Assembly: GCF_016907735.1 (NCBI RefSeq)
Contig: NZ_JAFBCP010000001.1
Location: forward strand, 124,001-188,000
DNA: 64,000 bases
Origin: Brevibacterium paucivorans
Lineage (GTDB): Bacteria; Actinomycetota; Actinomycetes; Actinomycetales; Brevibacteriaceae
Direction: 5' to 3'
Shown here: in pieces, positions 34,260-41,720 of the stretch
How positions within the stretch are numbered: position 1 is the first letter of the stretch
Layout: each line of letters opens with the position of its first letter
Notes under the pieces: model-generated
Databases searched by the model: none
Told to the model about the DNA's origin: nothing
What the model saw: the letters and a program-made list of their open reading frames with translations, nothing else
Made by a program: the position numbers and the translations under genes

Positions 34260-35069
34260 TCAGTCCAAGGGTGTGACGGTGAGCGTATCCGTGACCTCGG
34301 AGCGACGCACGTCCACCTTGACCCCGTACGCGCTTTCCAAGAAAGCGGGGGTGAGAACGACCTCGGGCGGGCCCTGTGCCACCACCTGCGAACCCGCCGA
34401 GGTGGGAGCCAGCAACACGAGTTCGTCGCAGTACCGTGCAGCTTGAGTAATGTCATGGAGGACCGCGATCACGGTCCGGTCACCGCGCGCCCACGGGCGC
34501 AGTAACCGCAGCACCCGCTGTTCGTGGCTGAGGTCCAGGGCCGAGGTGGGTTCGTCGAGAACCAGGGTGGGGGCTTCCTGCGCGATCGCGCGAGCCAGTG
34601 AGGTGAGTTGGCGTTCTCCTCCACTGGTTTGGTGAACCGGCCGGTCAGCCCAACCCGTGGCTCCCACCTGCTCTAATGCCGCGTCAATGACTTCGACGTC
34701 ATGCGCAGATTTCACGGAGAATCGCCCTTGACGCACATACCGGCCCATCGCAACGAGCTCACGGCCGGTGAAGTCGTCGGGAGGTGGTGCATCTTGGGCG
34801 ACGAACGCGATTCGCTGAGCACGTTCCCGGGCACTCAAGTCGGCAACTTCAGCGCCGTCAACGCGCACCGAACCCGTGTACGCGCGAACACCAAGGATCG
34901 CGTGAAGAAGCGTGGACTTACCCGCCCCATTGGGCCCAATAATGCCGTGGACGTGGCCTGGCGCAAATGTCGCGGAGACTCCACTCAGCACCGTGCGTTT
35001 GCCGTATGAAACCGAAAGGTTTTCCAGCGTGACACCTGTTTTCATCGTGCTCGCACCGCCCGTTGTCAT
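34260..35069 (-). CDS. Iron-chelate ABC transporter ATPase (FecE/HmuV type)
   Basis: A 269-residue ATP-binding subunit. Walker A is G-P-N-G-A-G-K-S-T. The signature is T-S-G-G-E-R-Q. Walker B is L-V-L-D-E-P-T, followed by the D-loop S-A-L-D and the switch H in V-L-H-D-I-T-Q-A-A-R-Y. The FecE/BtuD family pattern is clear. The ATG overlaps the permease stop (ATGA at 35066-35069), so translation is coupled. Confidence 0.92.
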   Translation of the reverse strand: MTTGGASTMKTGVTLENLSVSYGKRTVLSGVSATFAPGHVHGIIGPNGAGKSTLLHAILGVRAYTGSVRVDGAEVADLSARERAQRIAFVAQDAPPPDDFTGRELVAMGRYVRQGRFSVKSAHDVEVIDAALEQVGATGWADRPVHQTSGGERQLTSLARAIAQEAPTLVLDEPTSALDLSHEQRVLRLLRPWARGDRTVIAVLHDITQAARYCDELVLLAPTSAGSQVVAQGPPEVVLTPAFLESAYGVKVDVRRSEVTDTLTVTPLD

Positions 35070-36118
35070 CGCCCCCTCCTCATGACCAGGTACAACAAGA
35101 ACGGTGCGCCCACGAGTGCTGTCACGGTTCCTGTTTGGAGCACAACAGGGTTAAAAATCATCCGTGCGCACGTGTCGGCAACAACCAGGAACGTTCCTCC
35201 TAAAAAGAACGAGGCCGGGAGCAAGAACGTGTGGTCGGAACGGAACATCAAACGCACCAGGTGCGGGACCACCAACCCAACGAACGCAATAATTCCGGTG
35301 ATCGCAACACCAGCGGCGGTGGTGAGAGCGGCCGCCGCTAAGACCAGCTGAGACACCCGGCGCACTTCGACCCCAGACGACTGAGCGGTGGTCTCCCCCA
35401 ACGCAAACATGTTGAGTTCGCGCGCAAAGAACAGAACACCGGCGGCACCCACAAACAGCGGAAAGATAGCAACGCCCACATCGCCCATGGTGCGGCCCGT
35501 CAGATCACCGTTGAGCCAAAACATCGCCGAACGCGCGTCCTCCGCATTCGTCGCATTCGCAATCACGGCTGAAATCACCGCCCCCAAGAACGCATTCATC
35601 GACATGCCGACCAACAACAGCGTTGCGGGTGAACCACCTCGGCGGAACCCAATTGCTTGAACCACGAACGTGGCAACCAACGCGCCCACGAAAGCACCCA
35701 GGGGCAGAACCCAGGCGTTCGCAACGCCCGTCACAATGCACAGGACCGCCACAGTAGCCGCGCCACTGGACACCCCGGTGATACCCGGTTCTGCCAACGG
35801 ATTACGAAACACCGCCTGCATCGCCGCACCGGCAACACTGAGCGAACCACCCACCAAAGCCGCCGTGAGAACACGAGGCAGGCGCACCTCGGTGACCAAC
35901 AGATCAGCACCTTCTGGCCCCGCACCACCGGGCAGCAACCGACCCAAGGCGCCAAGCACCTCGGGAAGGCTCAACGTCACAGGCCCGACCGCGACAGCAA
36001 CAAAACTCGTGGCAAGCAACACCGCGGCAAGCACACCGAGCCACACAAACCGGGTCGGCAATGTGGTGGGGCGCAACACGGACGCGCGAGCGCGCTGAGA
36101 TTCATCAAATGTGGGCAT
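35066..36118 (-). CDS. Iron-chelate ABC transporter permease (FecCD type)
   Basis: A 350-residue permease with about ten hydrophobic segments. Family blocks are L-P-R-V-L-T-A-A-L-V-G-G-S-L-S, R-N-P-L-A-E-P-G-I-T-G-V-S-S-G-A, and G-I-I-A-F-V-G-L-V-V-P-H-L-V-R. AGGAG lies before the ATG. Only 32 bp separate it from the divergent MalQ start. No DtxR/IdeR-like iron box was found in that gap. Confidence 0.92.
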   Translation of the reverse strand: MPTFDESQRARASVLRPTTLPTRFVWLGVLAAVLLATSFVAVAVGPVTLSLPEVLGALGRLLPGGAGPEGADLLVTEVRLPRVLTAALVGGSLSVAGAAMQAVFRNPLAEPGITGVSSGAATVAVLCIVTGVANAWVLPLGAFVGALVATFVVQAIGFRRGGSPATLLLVGMSMNAFLGAVISAVIANATNAEDARSAMFWLNGDLTGRTMGDVGVAIFPLFVGAAGVLFFARELNMFALGETTAQSSGVEVRRVSQLVLAAAALTTAAGVAITGIIAFVGLVVPHLVRLMFRSDHTFLLPASFFLGGTFLVVADTCARMIFNPVVLQTGTVTALVGAPFLLYLVMRRGR

Positions 36119-36150
36119 GTCTCCTACAAGAATACGGATACGATAAATGT

Positions 36151-38211
36151 ATGGCGGTAGACCCAGCGGTGTTGCGTGAATTTGCGTCCGAACTAGGAAT
36201 ACGAACTGAGTACTACGGCAGTGACGGTGCTTTCAAAAGCGTGCCGCACGAAACCTTGCAAGCGGTCGTTAAGTCGTTTGGGTATCCGGTTGAGTCGAAC
36301 CAGGATGTTGACGCGGCCCGCGCCCAACGCACCCTCGCATACTGGCAACGGACCTTGCCGCCCGTCACCGTGACACGAGACGACCGGGAGGACACAATCC
36401 CGGTTCATGTCCCCCATGGGACGTCCGTGAACGTGGACGTGCTTTTTGAAGACGGCGGGGGTCAGGCGCTCACGCAGGTTGAGGACAATACGCCGCCTTT
36501 TGATACCGGCGCCGAGGTCGTTGGCCAGGCCCGTTTTTTACTTCCGGCAGGGCTGCCGTTGGGGTGGCACACGCTGGTGGCGCACACGGAGAAAGGTGAG
36601 GCACACGCGCAGGTGGTGGTGACACCGGCACGGTTGACCACCTCGGACGTGGTGAGCAGACGACGCGGCGTGGGGGTTCACGCGCAACTGTACTCCGTGC
36701 GGTCAGAGCGGTCCTGGGGGCTGGGCGATATCGCTGATCTTCGTGACCTGAGCGCGATTTTAGGCGCGCGCTACGGCGCTGACTTTGTGCAGATTAACCC
36801 GTTGCACGCCACTGCACCCGCTCCTCCGGTTGAAGCGTCGCCGTATTTGCCGTCATCGCGGCGTTTCTTCGCCGCCCTGTATGTGCGCGTGGAGGACATT
36901 CCGGAGTTTGCGCAGGCGCCTGAGCCTGTGCGACAGCGTGTACGCGAATTACACCAGCAATTTGCGTCAGTGAACCGGCTGAACACGTTACTTGATAGGA
37001 ACCGCGTGTTGACGGCGAAGCTCGAAGCGCTGGAACTGTTGTTTGCGGTTCCGCGCACCCCGGCCCGAAAAGCACTGTTCGACGCGTATCGCAGGGCTGA
37101 AGGCGCTGGACTGGCTGAGTTTGCACGGTGGTGCGCCGAAGAGGCAGGGCGACGCCAGCCTGGGGACGCGGTGATGGCCGATCCTGAGTTCCACGCGTGG
37201 GTGCAGTGGATCATCGACGAGCAACTTATGCACGCTCAGTCAGCCGCGACGGCTGCGGGTATGCGGATTGGCATCATGCATGACCTCGCTGTTGGAGTCG
37301 AACAAAACGGTGCCGATGCGTGGATGCACAGGAACGTTTTAGCCGAGGGTGTGTCGGTGGGCGCTCCTGCTGATCAGTACAACGAGCTTGGGCAGGACTG
37401 GTCACAGTCCCCGTGGCACCCCGAACGCATGGTTCAGCACTGTTACCGACCGTGGCGTGACATGTTGCGTACGCTCATGCGCCATGCCGGTGGACTGCGG
37501 GTGGACCACATTCTGGGGCTGTTCCGTTTGTGGTGGATTCCACGTGGCAACACCGCGCTGAACGGCGCATATGTGACCTATGATCACGAGGCGCTGGTGG
37601 GGATTCTGGCACTGGAGGCGCAAAGGTCCGGCACCGTTGTGGTGGGCGAAGACCTAGGAACCTTTGAACCGTGGATCCAGGACTACTTGCAGGAGCGCGG
37701 GATCCTGGGCACGTCGGTACTGTGGTTCGAGCGGGACGGTGGGACACCTCGGGCCCCACAACACTACCGACGCGCGTGCCTGGCAACGGTCAACACGCAC
37801 GACCTGGCGCCGGTGCGGGGATATGTGGACTGTTCGCATGTCAAGGTGCGTGAACAGTTGGGGTTGCTCACCCGGTCAGCGCACGAGGAGCTTGCGGACG
37901 AAAGGCAGGCGATTGATGCGGTTGTCGAGGCTGCCACTGAGGTTGGGTGTTGTGGCCCTGATGGCGCCGGCGACACGGATGATCTAGTTGTGGGGTTGCA
38001 CAGGTATATTGCGCGGACGCCGGCGGTTCTGGTTGCGGCGGGGCTTGCCGACTGTGTGGGCGAACGGCGCATGCAGAACCAGCCGGGAACAAGCACCGAA
38101 TACCCGAACTGGAAACTTCCACTGGCAGATTCGAAAGGTCGCGTGGTGTTGGTCGATGATCTAGCTGGGCAGCCTCTGCTTGGCCGAATTATGGATGCGC
38201 TTTCCGAATAA
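36151..38211 (+). CDS. malQ: 4-alpha-glucanotransferase (amylomaltase)
   Basis: A 686-residue GH77 enzyme that transfers alpha-1,4-glucan segments between maltodextrins. N-terminal residues 1-170 form the extra domain common in actinobacterial MalQ. The barrel has W-G-L-G-D-I-A-D-L-R-D, V-Q-I-N-P-L-H-A, S-P-Y-L-P-S-S-R-R-F, G-G-L-R-V-D-H-I-L-G-L-F (nucleophile Asp), V-V-G-E-D-L-G-T (acid Glu) and N-T-H-D-L-A-P. The ATG at 36151 has TACGAT six to seven bases upstream and no ribosome site, so the message may be leaderless. Confidence 0.93.
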   Translation: MAVDPAVLREFASELGIRTEYYGSDGAFKSVPHETLQAVVKSFGYPVESNQDVDAARAQRTLAYWQRTLPPVTVTRDDREDTIPVHVPHGTSVNVDVLFEDGGGQALTQVEDNTPPFDTGAEVVGQARFLLPAGLPLGWHTLVAHTEKGEAHAQVVVTPARLTTSDVVSRRRGVGVHAQLYSVRSERSWGLGDIADLRDLSAILGARYGADFVQINPLHATAPAPPVEASPYLPSSRRFFAALYVRVEDIPEFAQAPEPVRQRVRELHQQFASVNRLNTLLDRNRVLTAKLEALELLFAVPRTPARKALFDAYRRAEGAGLAEFARWCAEEAGRRQPGDAVMADPEFHAWVQWIIDEQLMHAQSAATAAGMRIGIMHDLAVGVEQNGADAWMHRNVLAEGVSVGAPADQYNELGQDWSQSPWHPERMVQHCYRPWRDMLRTLMRHAGGLRVDHILGLFRLWWIPRGNTALNGAYVTYDHEALVGILALEAQRSGTVVVGEDLGTFEPWIQDYLQERGILGTSVLWFERDGGTPRAPQHYRRACLATVNTHDLAPVRGYVDCSHVKVREQLGLLTRSAHEELADERQAIDAVVEAATEVGCCGPDGAGDTDDLVVGLHRYIARTPAVLVAAGLADCVGERRMQNQPGTSTEYPNWKLPLADSKGRVVLVDDLAGQPLLGRIMDALSE

Positions 38212-38230
38212 TTTTTTATACGATGGGCGC

Positions 38231-38959
38231 GTGACTGACTCATATAGCGTAAACGCGGAATGGTACGCAGCGCTGATTGCGCCTTGGCAAGACGGGATGG
38301 ACAGCGCGGTTCGGCAGCTTATAGGACCGGTCGACGGTGGTGCTGCTGTAGATATCGCCAGTGGCGTGGGCACGGGGTTGCCACTGTTGCATGAACTGGG
38401 TGCGGAGCGACTGTACGCGGTTGAACCGTCTGAAGCGATGCGGGTTGGGCTTATGACAACGGTGGCGCGCGATCCAGAGCTCATGGGTGTCACCACCATT
38501 GTTCCGCAAGCGTTTCCGCAGGCGAGCGAGTTGCTGCCGACGGAGTGGTCTGCGGGTGTGATGCTGAATGCGCTTGGGCATCTGGACGATGCTGACCGGG
38601 AAACGTTGTGGGCAACGGTTGAGCAGCGACTGGTTCCTGGCGGGCGGTTTGTTCTTTCGCTTCAGCCACCTGAAGCGGTGACGGAGGTTCCGTGGGCCGA
38701 CTTTGGGTCTGTTCACATTGGCGATCACATACTGCAGACGCGAGGCAAGGCGGAACCGCTGAGTGGCACGCATGTGGAGTGGACCATGGAATGGACGCTC
38801 ATGGACCAGGACCGTGCCGTAATTGACGCTCGCACAACCACGTACCCGTGGCGGGTGCTCAGTCACGACCAGGTGGTTGACGAAGCGTCCCGTCACGGGC
38901 TTGTGGAGGTTCACGGCGAGGCTATTCCCACGTTTGTTGCGTTGGAGAAGCCTGTCTAG
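38231..38959 (+). CDS. SAM-dependent class I methyltransferase
   Basis: A 242-residue Rossmann-fold methyltransferase. Motif I is A-V-D-I-A-S-G-V-G-T-G, the acidic loop is Y-A-V-E-P-S-E-A-M-R, and L-V-P-G-G-R-F-V-L-S-L-Q-P-P ends the core. The substrate is unknown. I choose GTG at 38231; TATACGAT (38217-38224) ends six bases before it and there is no ribosome site, which suggests a leaderless message. It follows malQ by 19 bp and is convergent with the dehydrogenase gene. Confidence 0.82.
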   Translation: MTDSYSVNAEWYAALIAPWQDGMDSAVRQLIGPVDGGAAVDIASGVGTGLPLLHELGAERLYAVEPSEAMRVGLMTTVARDPELMGVTTIVPQAFPQASELLPTEWSAGVMLNALGHLDDADRETLWATVEQRLVPGGRFVLSLQPPEAVTEVPWADFGSVHIGDHILQTRGKAEPLSGTHVEWTMEWTLMDQDRAVIDARTTTYPWRVLSHDQVVDEASRHGLVEVHGEAIPTFVALEKPV

Positions 38960-38970
38960 ACGGTAAGCAA

Positions 38971-39867
38971 CTACTTCGTAAAGAAGTCGTTTGGACCGGT
39001 GATGTTTCCGTCCTTGTCGTACAGGTAGAAACCCTTGCCGTCAGCAATACCGCTGAAGCCAGCGTCGATCGCCTCTTGTAGCTTGGCGGCAAAACGCTGT
39101 TCGGTTTCGTCTTCAGAGTTACGTGAAATGTTTGCTGCAACGTTGAAGCCGACTACGTCGTACACCTCAAACGGGCCACGTCCAAAGTGGGTTCCGGCCT
39201 TCCATGCGTTGTCGATCGCTTCAGGTTCTCCAACCCCGTTGATGTAGAGGGCTGATCCGGCACGCAACCATGGGATCAGCAACGAGTTCAGGAAGTACCC
39301 TGGCGTTTCTTTTTCTACGCGAACTGGAACCATTCCTGTTTCTTCAGCAAATGCAACAGCCTTGTCCACGATCGCGGGATCCGTTTTGGGCGTACCCATG
39401 ACTTCTGCGAGGTTCTGGGACCAGATACGGTTAGCGTAGTGAATTGCGACAAATCGTTCAGGCGCCCCAGTTGAGTCAGCAAAAAGCGAAGGCAAAAGCG
39501 ACGAGGTGTTGGTGGCAAGCACTGTGCGTGCGTCTGCCAGTTTTCCTACCTTTTCCCATGTTTCGCGTTTCAGATCCAGGTTTTCTGGAACTGCTTCGAT
39601 GACGATGTCAACGTCGCTCACGACTTCTGCAAGTTCAGTAGTGGTTGAAATTCGCGACAGCGCATCTTCGAACTTTGGTTCACTGAAGTCGCTGAGATCT
39701 TCCGAGTAGCCGCGACGCATCCAGTCCCAGCGAGCCGGCAGTTTGTCGAGTGATTCCTGGAACGGGTCAAAGATTGTGACATCTTTTCCGTGGTATGCCG
39801 CTTGCATAGCAATTTGGGATCCCAAAACTCCGCTTCCCAAGATTGCTACAGTTTTAAACTCCGTCAT
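38971..39867 (-). CDS. 3-hydroxyacyl-CoA dehydrogenase
   Basis: A 298-residue NAD-dependent enzyme of beta-oxidation type. The dinucleotide motif is L-G-S-G-V-L-G-S-Q-I-A. V-I-E-A-V-P-E-N-L-D-L-K, T-N-T-S-S-L-L-P and the catalytic histidine region A-I-H-Y-A-N follow; R-V-E-K-E-T-P-G-Y-F-L-N-S-L begins the helical dimer domain. Single-domain form, cytosolic. It may work with the acyl-CoA ligase at 21.5 kb, though the two are not linked. GAGGGG lies before the ATG. Confidence 0.9.
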   Translation of the reverse strand: MTEFKTVAILGSGVLGSQIAMQAAYHGKDVTIFDPFQESLDKLPARWDWMRRGYSEDLSDFSEPKFEDALSRISTTTELAEVVSDVDIVIEAVPENLDLKRETWEKVGKLADARTVLATNTSSLLPSLFADSTGAPERFVAIHYANRIWSQNLAEVMGTPKTDPAIVDKAVAFAEETGMVPVRVEKETPGYFLNSLLIPWLRAGSALYINGVGEPEAIDNAWKAGTHFGRGPFEVYDVVGFNVAANISRNSEDETEQRFAAKLQEAIDAGFSGIADGKGFYLYDKDGNITGPNDFFTK

Positions 39868-39964
39868 TGTGAGCCCCTCCTCATGAGTCGAATGCCTGCG
39901 GTTCGAATGCTACTCCTGTCAGGAGACTAGGCAGCGTCGTCGGGAAGCAAAATGTCTGTGAATT

Positions 39965-40366
39965 CTACTTGGACAAGCGGTCTTTACGACGTAGCTGACC
40001 TGCGAGGATGGGAGCAACCAGCGACGTGAGGACAACCAGGATCCAGAAGTCGCCATTGCGCACATCGAAGGTGGCGAGGAATTGCTCGATTGTTGCGCCT
40101 TCAAGGAACTTAGGCACGGCGTCGAAGACGTTGGTCAGAACGAACCATCCAATTCCCATAATGACGTAGTCCGCGGGTTTGCAGTCCCGAATCCTGGGGA
40201 TAAAGATGAAGGCCATCCCTAAAATCACAATCGATAAGATAATCCCACTTACTGGGCGGGCCGCATCTCCGATCGCGCCGACCAGCACTTTTTCGCGAAA
40301 GCCACCGTTGAGAATGGCCAGCGGAATAATGCCCAACCAAACGGCAAACGCCTTCAGGAACTTCAT
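39965..40366 (-). CDS. Small four-helix membrane protein, function unknown
   Basis: A 133-residue protein with four hydrophobic helices, roughly residues 4-20, 38-56, 68-82 and 107-125. It opens with K-A-F-A-V-W-L-G-I-I-P-L-A-I-L-N-G-G-F-R-E, a pattern I have seen in unnamed actinobacterial and other bacterial membrane proteins, but no function is assigned. It forms a single unit; the DoxX-like gene lies 58 bp upstream on the same strand. Confidence 0.7.
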   Translation of the reverse strand: MKFLKAFAVWLGIIPLAILNGGFREKVLVGAIGDAARPVSGIILSIVILGMAFIFIPRIRDCKPADYVIMGIGWFVLTNVFDAVPKFLEGATIEQFLATFDVRNGDFWILVVLTSLVAPILAGQLRRKDRLSK

Positions 40367-40424
40367 GGCTAAATTATCTCAAATGTGCTGTTTAAGCTTT
40401 GACGCAGCACCTGGCTGAAACAAC

Positions 40425-40778
40425 CTAGACGATGCTCAACACAAGAATGACGCTGGAAAGTATCAGCATCCCCAAACAGTTGAGCCAGAACGCGATGCCA
40501 GTTGCTTTTGCTCGAATGTGAGACGCCACTGCACACAGAAAATAAACGACGACCCCAACATTCGCGGCAAACGCTACGCCAGGTATCCAGATACCTGCAA
40601 TTAGCCCCGCCGCAGCAAGCACCTTGACCACGAGCAGAACCCACCACCAATCTTCGGGGAGGCGCACACTTTCGAGACAGTCACGAATAAAACGGACCGG
40701 CCTGATTGACAGCACGACATCGGCAAGGAGAACAGTAGCCAGAAACGCTGGCAGCAGCCAGAAAGATGGAATCCACAA
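40425..40778 (-). CDS. DoxX-like membrane protein
   Basis: A 117-residue protein with four hydrophobic helices. L-V-V-K-V-L-A-A-A-G-L-I-A-G-I-W-I-P is the DoxX-like second-helix block. I choose the TTG at 40778: GGGAGG lies eight bases before it and it starts two bases after the TetR stop, so it is coupled to that gene. Function unknown; some relatives act in redox or quinone chemistry. Confidence 0.75.
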   Translation of the reverse strand: MWIPSFWLLPAFLATVLLADVVLSIRPVRFIRDCLESVRLPEDWWWVLLVVKVLAAAGLIAGIWIPGVAFAANVGVVVYFLCAVASHIRAKATGIAFWLNCLGMLILSSVILVLSIV

Positions 40779-40780
40779 AA

Positions 40781-41371
40781 TTAGTTTCCTCCCTTGTGAT
40801 CGCAAATCGCGGCAAACACATGACGGAGCTGCACCAAGTAGCCATGTGCGGAGATTTCAGGAGTGGCTGACCAGATGAATAAGCTTCCGATATACGCTGC
40901 GTACAGCGCGTTGGCTCGGCTACGGCTTTCACCCGTTCTCGAGCATCCACAATCAGTCAAAAGCTGTTCGAACACTGAGGTCAACCGATTCGCGAGATCA
41001 GTGAAAACTACTGAAGAATGTCGCCCACTGACTATGATCGACGCATACGTCTGCGCAAGGTCACGGTGTTCTTCGAACAGCACAGCGAACGGTTCCACCA
41101 CAGCAACCGCATCTGCATCACAGCAGGCTCCACCAGTAAAGACCTGTGCATCAACCGTCTCTTGACGTTCCGAAATGAGACCATCAAAAAGTTCCACAAG
41201 AAGGGCCTCTTTGTCTCCAAAAGACATAACTGTTCCGACACTCACACCTGCCTCATTCGCAATGTCACGAATGGTCGTCGCTTGGAATCCTCTGCTGTGG
41301 AGTAACCGGCTCGCGGCTTCCAGCACAGCGCGACGCGTCTCAAGGCGTGCAACAGTCCGACGACCAGCCAC
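40781..41371 (-). CDS. TetR family regulator with its own tandem operator
   Basis: A 196-residue repressor. The helix-turn-helix is I-R-D-I-A-N-E-A-G-V-S-V-G-T-V-M-S-F-G-D, where the usual Y-x-H-F is V-M-S-F. GTG at 41371 has GGGAGG five bases before it and is preferred over a GTG eight codons upstream. Two 12-bp palindromes just upstream are the probable operator, so it should repress itself and the DoxX-like gene behind it. Two adjacent Cys residues in G-A-C-C-D-A and a C-G-C near residue 145 could serve in sensing. Confidence 0.88.
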   Translation of the reverse strand: MAGRRTVARLETRRAVLEAASRLLHSRGFQATTIRDIANEAGVSVGTVMSFGDKEALLVELFDGLISERQETVDAQVFTGGACCDADAVAVVEPFAVLFEEHRDLAQTYASIIVSGRHSSVVFTDLANRLTSVFEQLLTDCGCSRTGESRSRANALYAAYIGSLFIWSATPEISAHGYLVQLRHVFAAICDHKGGN

Positions 41372-41382
41372 CTTCACCTCCC

Positions 41383-41407
41383 TGAACATGTTCACTGAAC
41401 ACGTTCA
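41383..41407. promoter_or_regulatory. Two tandem palindromes: TetR operator
   Basis: TGAACATGTTCA (41383-41394) is a perfect 12-bp palindrome. TGAACACGTTCA (41396-41407) is the same site with one change. The two are 13 bp apart and lie just upstream of the TetR gene's start. Confidence 0.75.
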
Positions 41408-41531
41408 TCATACATAAGAAGCATGACCGATCATGACGTGCGAAACGACGCAGTTCACAAAATGACTGTCAGAGAGTAACCACTCGAAGAAGCAACTGCA
41501 GCATGCTCGACTAGCCGTTTATCGAGGGCAC

Positions 41532-41600
41532 GAAATCGACAGCTTGTCACGCCTGAACTCTACAATTCGTCAATGTTGAAATCGACAATTCGTCATTAAC
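41532..41600. repeat. Three 18-bp direct repeats with 23-bp period
   Basis: GAAATCGACAGCTTGTCA (41532), GAACTCTACAATTCGTCA (41555) and GAAATCGACAATTCGTCA (41578) are separated by five-base spacers CGCCT and ATGTT. Their reverse complement begins TGACGAATTGTCG and resembles the repeats at 45735. They lie upstream of the TetR/DoxX pair and behind the terminator of the LPXTG gene. Confidence 0.8.
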
Positions 41601-41643
41601 GGCTTCGTTGTACCGTCATGAAAAACCGCCTCCAACCACGCGC

Positions 41644-41679
41644 CACAGGGCAGCCACCTGAAGAGGTGGCTGCCCTGTG
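41644..41679 (-). terminator. Strong terminator hairpin of the LPXTG protein gene
   Basis: CACAGGGCAGCCACCT pairs over 16 bases with AGGTGGCTGCCCTGTG around a GAAG tetraloop. On the minus strand a T-run follows about 18 bases later. It lies 42 bp after the stop codon. Confidence 0.85.
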
Positions 41680-41720
41680 TCATGCGCGCCTTTGCTAGCG
41701 CCTGTTAGCGCACAGCTGAG

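Noticed and set aside
36119..36150. IdeR/DtxR iron box between the ABC permease and malQ
   Set aside because: I looked for the TTAGGTTAGCCTAACCTAA-type palindrome and found nothing close in this 32-bp gap.
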